From positions 62,001-126,000 of the forward strand of contig CALEDQ010000020.1 of assembly GCA_937949615.1 (NCBI GenBank): 64,000 nucleotides of DNA, in the 5' to 3' direction. The first letter of the stretch is position 1, and every line of letters begins with the position of its first letter. The notes under the pieces were generated by a model. The model saw only the letters and a list, made by a program, of their open reading frames with translations, was not told the DNA's origin and searched no databases. This stretch comes from an uncultured bacterium (GTDB lineage: Bacteria; Muiribacteriota; Ozemobacteria; Ozemobacterales; Ozemobacteraceae). Shown here piece after piece: positions 53,577-62,597 of the stretch. The translations under genes were made by a program, and so were the position numbers.

Positions 53577-53999
53577 TCAACAGCAGTCGTTTTCGCCGCA
53601 GTCTCCGGCAAAACCCGAAGCAGCAGCGTTTTCCGGGCAGGTGACAACGTTGCAGACTTCATCAAGGGGCATGGCCAGTATTTTTTCAAGGCGGTCGCAG
53701 TCGGCGGCGATTTTTGCGGAATCAGCCAGTTCGGCAACCAGCCACTCAGAAAGCCGATGCTGCTGTTTCCAGGTTTTGCTCACCCGGTAATACGCCCAAC
53801 GGCCGACCTTGCGCTGATCGATGATTCCGGCCTGATACATCAGAGCGAGATGTTTTGACGTGGTTGATGCCGCAAGGCCAAGCAGCACGACGATCTGGCA
53901 GACACAGAGTTCATGGTCGTTCAGGGCCATGAAAATTCGCAAGCGACTCTCTTCTGCAAGTATCTTGAGAGTATTCAAAGTTTCTTTCAATTTATTCAC
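53577..53999 (-). CDS. arsR: ArsR-family arsenic repressor
   Basis: 140 residues from GTG 53999. The ATGs at 54035 and 54023 lie in the predicted promoter. Winged HTH with ELCVCQIVVLLGLAASTTSKHLALMYQAG; the CVC pair is the As(III) site of the classic ArsR type. It carries a C-terminal extension with CNVVTCPENA and a terminal CGENDCC cluster, beyond the usual ~100-120 residues, which may bind metalloid too. It probably controls its own operon (arsC, arsM, acr3 downstream after a 123-base gap) and perhaps the divergent MFS gene. Confidence 0.9.
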   Translation of the reverse strand: MNKLKETLNTLKILAEESRLRIFMALNDHELCVCQIVVLLGLAASTTSKHLALMYQAGIIDQRKVGRWAYYRVSKTWKQQHRLSEWLVAELADSAKIAADCDRLEKILAMPLDEVCNVVTCPENAAASGFAGDCGENDCC

Positions 54000-54018
54000 C
54001 TCACCTACACCGAAAAAT

Positions 54019-54048
54019 ATCATATTTCGCCACAAGACGAAATGAAAA
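54019..54048 (-). promoter_or_regulatory. Promoter and dyad upstream of the second arsR
   Basis: On the minus strand TTTTCA (54043-54048), 18 bases, TATGAT (54019-54024). An inverted repeat ATTTCG (54024-54029) / CGAAAT (54038-54043) lies in the spacer, suitable as an ArsR operator. The -35 is poor, so the call is moderate. Confidence 0.45.
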
Positions 54049-54201
54049 TCTGTTTTTGCACCTATTGACTTTGCAGCGCGGCTGAAGCAGAATCAGTGGG
54101 CGAAAAAACCGGGTTTTTGAAGTTTTTTGGCTTTGTTGCAATGCTGTTATTTTTCACCTTCTGCTGTGGCTGCCTGGTTCCGGCTCTGGAACGACTCGAC
54201 A

Positions 54202-55461
54202 ATGCACAAGATGCTGCTGATCATCAGAACTTTTCCGGCCTCGATTCTGAGGCTGTTTTCGGCGCAGGCGCTTCTTGGCATCGGCACCGGCGTGTTTTCG
54301 GTGCTGCTCAACCTCTATCTGCGCGAAATCGGCTTTTCCGAGGAAATGATCGGCAGACTGCTCGCCGCTCAGTCACTATGTGCCGCCATCATGTCGATAC
54401 CGATGGGCTGGCTGGCAGACCGGGCCTCGCGGCGAACCACCTATCTGCTTGGTGTTCTGTTGCTCGGCACCGGCTATTCGGTACTCGGACTGACCCGCTC
54501 ACTTTACCCATTGTTCGCGGCCGCATTTCTTGCCGGCACCGGCAGTGGAGCGATGATGGTTTCAGTTCTGCCCTATCTGCAGGAAAACGGCCGGCACCGC
54601 CAGCGCAAATATATTTTCAGCGTCAACGTCACCCTGATGTGGATAACCAGCGTTTTTGCCGGTTTCATCGCCGGCTGGCTGCCCAGAATATTCAAGCTGC
54701 TTAACCCCGCAAGCGCGGCTTCTGATGCTGACCGACTGCAATATTCACTGTGGGTCGGCATAATCTTTATCTTCTTTGCCCTGATCCCCTCATTCGGCAT
54801 GGCCGGCAGAAGCGAGCATGCCGGCGAAAAAAAAGAACCGCATCGTGATAACCTCGATAAAAAGCCACTCGAAACACCCTGGCTGCTGATCGGCCGCTTT
54901 GCCTTTTGTAACGCTCTGATTGGTTTTGGCGCCGGCATGATCGTGCCGTATTTCAATCTGTATTTTCGCGACTGGGTCGGGTCGAGCATTCCGCAGATCG
55001 GCTTCGTCTTCGCTCTTGGCCAGTTCGGTACCGCCCTCGGTTCGATTCTTTCGCCGGCGATTGCCGGCCGGTTCGGCCTCATTCGTGGCGTCGTCTATTC
55101 ACAGCTGTGCTCGCTGCCATTCATGGCGCTGATGGCCTGGCGGCACGAGTTCTGGGTCTGCGCGGTCTGCTTCGTTTTCAGGGGTGCTTTCATGAATATG
55201 TGCGTGCCGATGCGTCAGGAAACGATGATGGAGATTATTCCGGCTGAACTGCGATCGCGGGCTTCAGCCGTCGACAGCATGGCATGGAACCTAACCTGGG
55301 CGTTCGCGATGTTCTTTTCGGGCGGGGTAATCAAAAACTGGGGCTACGATGTTTCGCTGCTGATCGCTTTTGCCTGCTACCTGGCCTCGGCGCTTAGCTA
55401 CCGCCACATGTTCAACTCATGGAAACACCTCAGCCGCAACCCGCGCCGCGCCAGGCACTGA
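54202..55461 (+). CDS. MFS transporter
   Basis: 419 residues from ATG 54202; upstream in-frame sequence to 54127 looks non-coding. Twelve transmembrane helices in two halves with a charged central loop (~185-235). The loop motif WLADRASRRTTYLLG between TM2 and TM3 is the MFS signature. It has the look of single-component exporters near ars genes, though the substrate cannot be named. It is divergent from the arsenic repressor and may share its operator region. The stop is five bases from the convergent cyclase gene. Confidence 0.85.
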   Translation: MHKMLLIIRTFPASILRLFSAQALLGIGTGVFSVLLNLYLREIGFSEEMIGRLLAAQSLCAAIMSIPMGWLADRASRRTTYLLGVLLLGTGYSVLGLTRSLYPLFAAAFLAGTGSGAMMVSVLPYLQENGRHRQRKYIFSVNVTLMWITSVFAGFIAGWLPRIFKLLNPASAASDADRLQYSLWVGIIFIFFALIPSFGMAGRSEHAGEKKEPHRDNLDKKPLETPWLLIGRFAFCNALIGFGAGMIVPYFNLYFRDWVGSSIPQIGFVFALGQFGTALGSILSPAIAGRFGLIRGVVYSQLCSLPFMALMAWRHEFWVCAVCFVFRGAFMNMCVPMRQETMMEIIPAELRSRASAVDSMAWNLTWAFAMFFSGGVIKNWGYDVSLLIAFACYLASALSYRHMFNSWKHLSRNPRRARH

Positions 55462-55466
55462 CCGGC

Positions 55467-57179
55467 TCAGGCTCGGCTCAGCAGCTTATACACCGCAGCC
55501 GGCAGGCTTTTTCCCTTGATCTGAACCGGATCGGTCTTTTCGAGCTGCAGTCGTGCGGCAAAGCCTGACGGAATCTGGTCAACCGTGGCCTGACTCAGAA
55601 TAATATCGTGGTCGAAGTTTTTCGAAAGCGATTCCATGCGCGAGGCGACGTTGACCGTGTCGCCGATCACCGTGTATTCAAAGCGCTTTTCGGTGCCGAT
55701 ATTGCCGGCGACCAGATTGCCGGTGTTGAGGCCGACCCCGAAGCGCACCGGCATTTTCAGACGCCCGGAAGCATTGAGTTCGGCGAGACGCTGGCGCATG
55801 CCCAGGGCGGCGTTGATTGCGTCTTCAACGTGGTTCTCAGAGCCAAGGTGCGGCGTAAAAATGGCCATCACGGCGTCGCCGATAAATTTGTTGATAACAC
55901 CGTGGTTTTCCATGACCGGTTCGGTGATGTAGCTGAAGTATGAATTGAGCATACTGACGACCTCTTCTGGTGACATTTGCTCGCTCATCGTCGTGAAATT
56001 GCGGATATCTGAAAACAACACCGTGGCGGCAATGTTTTCGCCGCCGAGCGAAACTTTGCGGTTCTCGATGAGATGGCGGGCGATCTCGATCGACACATAT
56101 TTGCCAAAAGTGTCTTTCAGCTCTTCACGCTCTTTGAGCTGATCGACCATGCGGTTGAAGTTCAGCTTCAGGCGCCCGATTTCGTCGTCGAAGAACACCG
56201 AGGTCTGTATTGCGAAGTCGCCTTCGGCGAGGCGCTGCATTTTGTCGCCAAGCACATCGAGCGGCTGCTGAATCGACTTGAACAGCAGCTGCATATTGCC
56301 GATGAGAAAAGCCGCCGAGGTAACGATGAGAATCAGGCCGTTCATCTTGTATTCGGCCAGATAGAAGTAATCTTTGTGAATACAGGCGGCAAGAATCGCC
56401 ATCGGCAGCAGCACGAGAAAAATCATCATGCTGACCAGCTTCATGTAGATACTCATGCTGGAGCGCCCGGCGGGCTGACCGTTGCGGGCGAAAAGACCGC
56501 TGACATAAAGAAACAGTGAAGGTTCAAGAAACAGGTAGAACAGATAGCACTCGATCACCCACCAGAAAAGATGGTAGCCGACAGCAACCGGAAAGCTTTC
56601 AGGATAGTGGGGATGCAGTGTTTTAAAAGTCGATGAAATGAACCAGACAAGGTGTGCAAAGAAAAAATATGAAAAAATGGCGCGATAGAAGTTATTGTAA
56701 CGCTTTTCGGCAAGCGGGCGCAGACTTTCATCGCCTTTTCTGAGAAATGTAAACAGAGGCCGCAGCCAGAAATACAGCAACAGAATCGAGAGCAGTCTGA
56801 TTCCGGCCGTATAGAATTCGCCCTTGATCTGCACCTTTACTTCATCGTTCTTTTGCGAGACTTCAATTTTTCCCTGGGGGTCGGTCGAAAAAGTGCGGCG
56901 GTCGACGATTGCCTGCTGAATCAGCGAAGAGTTGGCTTCGCCGCTTTCGCGGGCGATCTGCACTGCCTTCGAGTTATCGACAAGAAAGGCCATGAGAAAG
57001 GAATTAGAATAGAATTCAGCAAAAATCGAAATCAGCAGAAACGGCAACAGAATCGTGTTAAAAAACGTGGCCCGCCGCGCGAAAGAATGATTCGGCTGAT
57101 TGCCGCTGCCAGCAGAATCTGCGGCCGTCTGAACCGGCTGTGCGCCATATGAAGGGTCGATCTGGCTGTTCTCGCTCAT
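55467..57179 (-). CDS. Membrane class III adenylate/guanylate cyclase with HAMP
   Basis: 570 residues. About five to six transmembrane segments between residues 32 and 300, a HAMP linker (~300-350, ending FNRMVDQLKEREEL), and a cyclase homology domain (~365-565). Metal-binding Asp are in FSDIRNFT and FIGDAVM, the substrate Lys in NKFIGDAV, and transition-state Asn/Arg in NVASRME. The position usually Asp for adenine choice reads Thr (EYTVIGD), the class IIIb pattern, which supports cAMP production. The Crp/Fnr regulator at the left end could be a receiver of cAMP, but nothing links them directly. GAGGAA precedes the ATG. Confidence 0.88.
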   Translation of the reverse strand: MSENSQIDPSYGAQPVQTAADSAGSGNQPNHSFARRATFFNTILLPFLLISIFAEFYSNSFLMAFLVDNSKAVQIARESGEANSSLIQQAIVDRRTFSTDPQGKIEVSQKNDEVKVQIKGEFYTAGIRLLSILLLYFWLRPLFTFLRKGDESLRPLAEKRYNNFYRAIFSYFFFAHLVWFISSTFKTLHPHYPESFPVAVGYHLFWWVIECYLFYLFLEPSLFLYVSGLFARNGQPAGRSSMSIYMKLVSMMIFLVLLPMAILAACIHKDYFYLAEYKMNGLILIVTSAAFLIGNMQLLFKSIQQPLDVLGDKMQRLAEGDFAIQTSVFFDDEIGRLKLNFNRMVDQLKEREELKDTFGKYVSIEIARHLIENRKVSLGGENIAATVLFSDIRNFTTMSEQMSPEEVVSMLNSYFSYITEPVMENHGVINKFIGDAVMAIFTPHLGSENHVEDAINAALGMRQRLAELNASGRLKMPVRFGVGLNTGNLVAGNIGTEKRFEYTVIGDTVNVASRMESLSKNFDHDIILSQATVDQIPSGFAARLQLEKTDPVQIKGKSLPAAVYKLLSRA

Positions 57180-57254
57180 AATTCTGTATTCCTCAATTCT
57201 TTAAATTCTCGGCTGCAAGCAATTCGGGAGCTGGAAGAATCTGTTAAGGACGTT

Positions 57255-58475
57255 TCAAGGCTTTTCTGATTCAAGTTTTTCTATGGCTTCTCTGGTGTGC
57301 AGAGGGCTCAGCATTGCTGCCCCGACGCGGCCTTTTATTGCCGCACCTTTGATACGGTCAAGAGCCTTGCGGTCAGAATCGGCCAGAATTGCCGCTTCTG
57401 AAGCAAGGCGGTTGAATTCAAGCACGCTTGCATCGAGGCGGCGGTAATACATGTCGATTTCGGTTCCGGCGTGGCAATTTCGGCATGAATTCTGCATCAA
57501 CATGCGCCTGTCGCCCCAGTTTTCTGTGTGGATGCTCTGCATGGCGGCCAGTTTCCAGGAAAGGCGTTCGCCGGGGTTGTGAGTGGCCGTAGCGTTAGCA
57601 GCTGCCGGAGCGATGTGACAGACAAAGCAGTCGGGACGCTTCAGCGGGGTTTCGACCGGAACCAGCTGCTTGCGGTTAAAATCGGTGCTGGCACTCGTAA
57701 GATACCAGTCGGTGCCGTGACGCGAGGCTTTCCAGGATTCATAAGCCGGACCGGTGTCACCGCGGTGGCAGCGGGCACAGGTTTCCGGGCTGCGCGCCCG
57801 TTCGAGCGAGTCGTCGTGATGGCCATGGCAGGCTGCACAGTTGCCGCGGCTGCCGTCGGTATTGATGCGGCCGATACCATGATTCGGCCAGGTATGGTTC
57901 AATGGTCGACCGCGTTTCATCTGCAGTTCGTTGCCATGGCAGACGGCGCAACTGCTTTCGAACAGCGCCGGCGAACTGGTGCGCAGCGGCTGGTTTCGGA
58001 TCGTTTCGAAAGCCATGGCATGACTGGAAGAGGCGAAAGAAGCATATTGCGCCGGGTGGCAGGCAGCGCAGGTCAGGGGCGAAACCGGCAGCTGCACCGA
58101 AAAGCCGAAATGGCCGTTTTTAGCGGCTGGATCGGCCGGATTGGCTTTATGACATTCATAGCAGCCAACGCCGTTGCGGGCGTGCGTGCTTTTTTCCCAG
58201 GTTTCGACGAGTTTGATCTGGCGCGAAGCATGGCAGTTGAGACAGCGTGAGGTTTCGTCGCTGGTGACTACCGAAGAAGTATAATTGATCTGCACGACCG
58301 GTGTGACAGGTTCTGCCAGAGATTCAGCATCGGCAGGCCCGGAAGCAGTCTGGGCATAAGCCGGTGAGAAAAACACCACTGCAACGGCGACAAGTGAAAA
58401 CAGCGCTATTATAAGGCCATACCTGGCCAACGGAGCCTGCTTCGGATTTCGACTGGTGTTAAGCAATGTTTTCAC
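57255..58475 (-). CDS. Exported octaheme cytochrome c
   Basis: 406 residues with a signal peptide (hydrophobic ~20-41, AYAQ). Eight CxxCH haem sites at residues 78, 105, 136, 176, 213, 233, 283 and 331. Number and order resemble the octaheme cytochrome/hydroxylamine oxidoreductase superfamily, although the protein is shorter. The Tyr pair after the last haem (DMYYRRLD) is where a crosslinking Tyr might lie but cannot be judged. A TTG at 58466 has better spacing from AGGGGAG than the GTG at 58475. It follows nqrF by 23 bases on the same strand, so it is probably the terminal gene of that operon and a periplasmic electron partner. Confidence 0.88.
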   Translation of the reverse strand: MKTLLNTSRNPKQAPLARYGLIIALFSLVAVAVVFFSPAYAQTASGPADAESLAEPVTPVVQINYTSSVVTSDETSRCLNCHASRQIKLVETWEKSTHARNGVGCYECHKANPADPAAKNGHFGFSVQLPVSPLTCAACHPAQYASFASSSHAMAFETIRNQPLRTSSPALFESSCAVCHGNELQMKRGRPLNHTWPNHGIGRINTDGSRGNCAACHGHHDDSLERARSPETCARCHRGDTGPAYESWKASRHGTDWYLTSASTDFNRKQLVPVETPLKRPDCFVCHIAPAAANATATHNPGERLSWKLAAMQSIHTENWGDRRMLMQNSCRNCHAGTEIDMYYRRLDASVLEFNRLASEAAILADSDRKALDRIKGAAIKGRVGAAMLSPLHTREAIEKLESEKP

Positions 58476-58498
58476 TCCCCTTTGCGGCTGAAGTTGTC

Positions 58499-59599
58499 TT
58501 AAAAATCGAACGGATCGGTAAATATTCTATCAGAGGGGACACTTCCCGCAACAAGAACTTTGTTGACGGCTTCCATCATCGGTTTCGGGCCACAGATGAA
58601 TGCCAGCAGCCCGGCAGCCGGCAAGGTCGGCAATTTTTCTGCGAGAATCTCGTGAATCATGCCCTTGGGGCCGGTCCAGCCGTCTTCAAGCATTGGCCGG
58701 GAAAGGGCCGGGAAATAATGAAAATTGTGGCAGCGGCGGGCGAGCGTGCGGAAAAATTCTTCGTTGTAGAGATTCTCGCGGCTGCGGGCACCATGAAAAA
58801 GAAAAACCGGAGCAGAGAAACCGGTTGCCTGCAATGCTGCGACCATCGAGCGCAGCGGCGCCAGCCCCACCCCGCCGGCAACCAGCAGCAGCGGGCTGGA
58901 ATGCTGCTGTGGCGACAGGGTCATGTCGCCGAAAGGCCCGGTAACTTCAATCTGGTCACCGGGTTGCATGGCGTGCAGGTGACTGCTGACCAGACCGCCG
59001 GCAACCAGCTGCACATCGAGCGAAAAGCTCTGTTTTTCGGCGGGCGCCGACGAAATTGAATAGGCGCGCAGAACTCTTTCCCATGGCTGATTAAAGACGA
59101 TCTGCATATACTGGCCGGGCAGAAACTCAAGGTTTTTGCCTTCAGGCAGTCTGAAACGCAGAGTTCTGATATCTGCGGCCACTTTCTCGCTGGCTGCAAG
59201 CGTGGCCAGATAAGAACCGGCGCCGAGCAGGGCGGCTGCAATTTCAACCTTCATATCACCGCGCACTTTTGCCTGACAGGCCAGGCGCGCCAGTGCCGCC
59301 AGCCGGTCGGCGGGCAACTGCAGCTTTTCAAGAGTGGTTGCCGGACTGCCGCCTTCGGTGACCCTGACTTCGCAGCGGCCGCAGGTGCCTTTACCGCCGC
59401 AGGCGGCTGGCAGAAAAACATTCTGCTGTGCCAGGGCATTCAGCAGACTCTGCCCGCAATCGGCTTCGCGGGGCTGCTCGTTGATCTGCAGCTTTGCCCG
59501 ACCGGTCTGCCGCAGCAGTCTGCCGGCCAGGGTAAGAGCCCCGCACAGCAGCAGCACGAAAGCGTTGATCAGCAGAAGCGCAAGCAGATACTGCATCAC
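58499..59599 (-). CDS. nqrF: Na+-NQR subunit F (NADH dehydrogenase)
   Basis: 366 residues (V. cholerae NqrF is ~408). One N-terminal helix, then a plant-type [2Fe-2S] ferredoxin domain with C67, C73, C76 and C108. A FAD-binding barrel (RAYSISSAP) and NADH domain (VAGGVGLAPLRSMV; CGPKPMM) follow. It oxidises NADH and passes electrons via FAD and the cluster into the membrane subunits. GGAGG lies ahead of GTG 59599/ATG 59596. It overlaps nqrE by 4 bases. Confidence 0.93.
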   Translation of the reverse strand: MMQYLLALLLINAFVLLLCGALTLAGRLLRQTGRAKLQINEQPREADCGQSLLNALAQQNVFLPAACGGKGTCGRCEVRVTEGGSPATTLEKLQLPADRLAALARLACQAKVRGDMKVEIAAALLGAGSYLATLAASEKVAADIRTLRFRLPEGKNLEFLPGQYMQIVFNQPWERVLRAYSISSAPAEKQSFSLDVQLVAGGLVSSHLHAMQPGDQIEVTGPFGDMTLSPQQHSSPLLLVAGGVGLAPLRSMVAALQATGFSAPVFLFHGARSRENLYNEEFFRTLARRCHNFHYFPALSRPMLEDGWTGPKGMIHEILAEKLPTLPAAGLLAFICGPKPMMEAVNKVLVAGSVPSDRIFTDPFDF

Positions 59600-60198
59600 A
59601 GACTGCCTCCGTTAAACAGGCCCGCGAGGCCGGTAAAAGCCATTGCCATAACTGCGGCAATCAGCATGGTAACACCGGTGCGGCCGAGATGTGGCGAAAT
59701 GGCCGCCAGCTCAATGCGGCGCCGCAGAGAAGCAATCAGACACAGAACGAGTGACCAGCCCAGACCGCTGCCGACGGCAAAGGCAAGCGCGCTGAACAGA
59801 TCGTATTCGCGAAGCACTGCAAACATCGAAACGCCAAGAATAGCGCAGTTAACTGCAATCAGAGGCAAAAATATGCCAAATGAGGCATGAACGGCCGGAA
59901 AAAACCGGTCGAGAAATTCTTCGAGCAGCTGCGTTACTGCGGCTATGGTTAAAATGAAAAACAGCAGCTGCAGATATTCGAGCCCGAGGGGTGCGAGAAT
60001 GCCGTGAAAAATGGCGAAGTTCGCGGCAACGGTTAAAAGCATAACCAGGCTGACGGTAACCCCCATCTGCAGCGAAGCTCTCAGGTCTGAAGAAATCGAA
60101 ATCAGCGGGCAGGTGCCGAGAAAGAAATACAGACCCATATTCTCGGTAATGGCGGCGGTAAAAAGAATGGCAAGCAGGGGGGTCAGCTGGGTTTCCAT
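59596..60198 (-). CDS. nqrE: Na+-NQR subunit E (RnfA-like)
   Basis: 200 residues, six transmembrane helices. Conserved half motifs ENMGLYFFLGTCPLISIS and AVNCAILGVSMF carry the two cysteines that, together with NqrD, hold the intramembrane Fe-S cluster in this family. It overlaps nqrD by one base and nqrF by four. Confidence 0.9.
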   Translation of the reverse strand: METQLTPLLAILFTAAITENMGLYFFLGTCPLISISSDLRASLQMGVTVSLVMLLTVAANFAIFHGILAPLGLEYLQLLFFILTIAAVTQLLEEFLDRFFPAVHASFGIFLPLIAVNCAILGVSMFAVLREYDLFSALAFAVGSGLGWSLVLCLIASLRRRIELAAISPHLGRTGVTMLIAAVMAMAFTGLAGLFNGGSL

Positions 60199-60800
60199 CA
60201 GCTTTCCCTCCCGGCGGCGGCCCGCAGGCGGTTAACCAGATACAGCAGCCCGGCAAATACAATGAAAGCACCTGGCGGCGAGTTGAAAACCCGGCAGGCA
60301 ATGTAAAAATCGGGCATTACCGACAGCCCCCAGAGTGTGCCGTTGCCAAGCAGTTCGCGAATACCAGAAATACCGAGCAGCACGAACAGGTAGCCGAGCG
60401 AAACTCCGAGTGCATCGCAGAATGCTTCGGCTGGCCGGTGTGAAACCGCATAGGCTTCGAGGCGGCCCATAACGACGCAGTTGGTGACAATCAGGCCGAC
60501 ATAGGGGCCAAGAGCGCGCGCCATATCCGGATACCAGGCTCTGAGCAGTTGTTCGACCGAGATTACTGCCGTCACGATGACGAGCATATACGAAATCAGT
60601 CTGAATCTGAAAGGAATGCGGTAGCGCAACAGCGAAATGGCAAGTGAGCTGAATATGGTTGTCGCTCCAACCATGACCGCCATAAAAAAGGCGTTTTCGA
60701 CCCTGAGTGTGACGGCGAGCGTCGAACACAGGCCAAGCGCCATGACAAACACCGGGTTTGCCGGTATCATACCCTGCCAGATTGTTCTCAGATATTTCAT
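60198..60800 (-). CDS. nqrD: Na+-NQR subunit D (RnfE-like)
   Basis: 200 residues, six transmembrane helices. NPVFVMALGLCSTLAVT and IVTNCVVMGRLEAYA contain the paired cysteines expected for the shared NqrD/NqrE iron site. It overlaps nqrC by four bases, which points to translational coupling. Confidence 0.9.
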   Translation of the reverse strand: MKYLRTIWQGMIPANPVFVMALGLCSTLAVTLRVENAFFMAVMVGATTIFSSLAISLLRYRIPFRFRLISYMLVIVTAVISVEQLLRAWYPDMARALGPYVGLIVTNCVVMGRLEAYAVSHRPAEAFCDALGVSLGYLFVLLGISGIRELLGNGTLWGLSVMPDFYIACRVFNSPPGAFIVFAGLLYLVNRLRAAAGRES

Positions 60801-61387
60801 GCGGCACCTCTGAGCTTTTTAAGCTCTGTGAGTGCGCGATTGAGAATTTTCTCGACCGCTTTTGAACTGGTGGTGGCGCCGGTTACCGCATCGAACTGGT
60901 TATCGAGGGCTTTGAAAGAAGCGAGAGCAACGCCAGCTGCCGCATTCAGCCCGGTGAATTTTTCGCTGAAATTTTCATCGGTAATCAGACTGCCAAGCCC
61001 GGCGGTTTCGTTCTGTTCGACAACCCGCAGCCCCTGCAGTCGCCCGGTTCTGGTATCGATGATAAAAACCAGCGTAATTTCGGCCCACATGCCGTTGCCG
61101 GTGGCTTCGCAGGCCCACAGTTCAGGGCGCCGACTACCCTGCCAGAACTTGATACGGCCGCCGGCACGGCGGGTGAAAAGCTGGTTAAAGCGGTCGAGCA
61201 GCTGATCTTCGACCGGCAGGGTTTCCTCGCCGGCGATCTGCAGAATGGCATCGACCGAACGCAGGCTGATTTCGGCACGTTCACCAATCGCGGCGCGGGT
61301 CATGATCAGCAGCAATGCGCAAAGTGACGCGAGCAGCAGCATGAATTTCAGGTCTTTTCTGTCGGTAGCGGGTGTCATTGATTCCAC
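60797..61387 (-). CDS. nqrC: Na+-NQR subunit C (FMN-binding)
   Basis: 196 residues (V. cholerae NqrC ~257, so this is short). One N-terminal helix and a periplasmic FMN-binding domain (VVEQNETAGLGSLI). Flavinylation motif TGATTSSKAVE near residues 168-178 retains the Thr to which FMN is joined covalently. Attachment needs an ApbE enzyme, not encoded in the window. It is the periplasmic flavin step and the nearest point for electron exit to an exported cytochrome. It overlaps nqrB by 13 bases. Confidence 0.88.
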   Translation of the reverse strand: MESMTPATDRKDLKFMLLLASLCALLLIMTRAAIGERAEISLRSVDAILQIAGEETLPVEDQLLDRFNQLFTRRAGGRIKFWQGSRRPELWACEATGNGMWAEITLVFIIDTRTGRLQGLRVVEQNETAGLGSLITDENFSEKFTGLNAAAGVALASFKALDNQFDAVTGATTSSKAVEKILNRALTELKKLRGAA

Positions 61388-62529
61388 CTGCGCATGATAA
61401 GGTCAGTGACGAGCGGCGCGGAAATCTGGGCCAGCAGCAGCCCATAGGCCGGCCCAAGCAGATCGGGCGACCTGAAAATAAAAAGCAGGGCAAAAAAAGC
61501 GAACAGCAGCCCGCTGATAATCTGACCGGGCACGTCCGCCGGCAGAGAATGGCGGTCGATAACCGCCAGCAGCAGCAATGTCGGGATTATTCCGAGAAAA
61601 AGCGGGTGCAGGGGTGAGATACTCAGACTCGCAGAACCGTTAAAGAGCATTACTCCCAGCTGCAGCGCCAGCAGCGAGGTTACCCACCAGATACGGCGAT
61701 GCCCGGCCCCCAGAGAGAAAACTGCTGATGCGAGGAGCAGCGGCAAACCGAAGGCAGACCCCGGGATTGCCGGCAGCATGCCTGAAAAGGATGCCTGAAA
61801 AAGCGCACCGACCGGCACCTTTGCATATAGCTGCCAGACCGGCATTGCCACCGGTGCACCGGCGTTCCAGATTGTAAAGCCGTCGTGCGGGCCGGGCAAT
61901 GGCCTGACTGCGTGTAGACTGGCGGTGTGGTCATAACCGACGATCATAAAAACCACCGCGACGGCAACCGGATTGAAAATGTGTCTGCCAAAGCCGCCAA
62001 AGCTGTTGAAGACAATAATATATGTCGCAGCGAGAATGACAGGAATCAGCCAGAGTGGCAGAGCCAGTGGGCAGAGCAGTGGAAACAGCAGAAACAGTGA
62101 CCAACCGAAGCGGTCTGACAGACGATTTGATTCAGGATTGCCTGATTTTGCAGGTTGCCCGAGACCGGCAGGGTTTGCGGAGTCTGTCAATATTTCAGGT
62201 TTATCAGACGCAGCTGGCTTAAAAATCAAAGACAGAAACCAGCAGCAGACACCCGTCGTCATGCTGAGCAGCACGGCGACTGCGAACTTCTGCCCGAACC
62301 TTCCCCATATCTGGAAATAGAGAGGCAAAAGCAGAAGCAGCAGCAACAGATTTTCGTGGTCTGAGGCTGGTGAAACTGAAGCTGGTGAATTCTGCCGCAT
62401 GCGATGAGCATAAGTTAAGGGGATGCCGGCCGTCAAGCATCTGTCTGCCGTCTGCGGCCTGCAGTCTGTATATTTTTTGCACATTTTGCAATTTGCTCTA
62501 AACTTTTCAGGGGGGAGCTGCCGATACAT
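61375..62529 (-). CDS. nqrB: Na+-NQR subunit B (RnfD-like), altered flavin site
   Basis: Up to 384 residues. Neither ATG 62529 nor ATG 62400 has a ribosome site, and the first ~43 residues look unlike the family, so 62400 is plausible. About ten transmembrane helices with the family segment FNSFGGFGRHIFNPVAVAVVF. Where NqrB/RnfD carry an SGAT-type motif for covalent FMN, this protein reads GPHDGFTIWNAGAPVAMPVW, with Pro in place of Thr. A Pro/Ser-rich loop (~115-145) is unusual. NqrB is the membrane core that couples electron flow to Na+ movement. It is the first gene of the operon; no nqrA is upstream. Confidence 0.82.
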   Translation of the reverse strand: MYRQLPPEKFRANCKMCKKYTDCRPQTADRCLTAGIPLTYAHRMRQNSPASVSPASDHENLLLLLLLLPLYFQIWGRFGQKFAVAVLLSMTTGVCCWFLSLIFKPAASDKPEILTDSANPAGLGQPAKSGNPESNRLSDRFGWSLFLLFPLLCPLALPLWLIPVILAATYIIVFNSFGGFGRHIFNPVAVAVVFMIVGYDHTASLHAVRPLPGPHDGFTIWNAGAPVAMPVWQLYAKVPVGALFQASFSGMLPAIPGSAFGLPLLLASAVFSLGAGHRRIWWVTSLLALQLGVMLFNGSASLSISPLHPLFLGIIPTLLLLAVIDRHSLPADVPGQIISGLLFAFFALLFIFRSPDLLGPAYGLLLAQISAPLVTDLIMRRWNQ

Positions 62530-62597
62530 ATAAGGGGAAGTGTTTTTTTTCGCTTTCGCGCATAAGGATGTGCAAACTTACTCAAGGAGGAGTAAAC

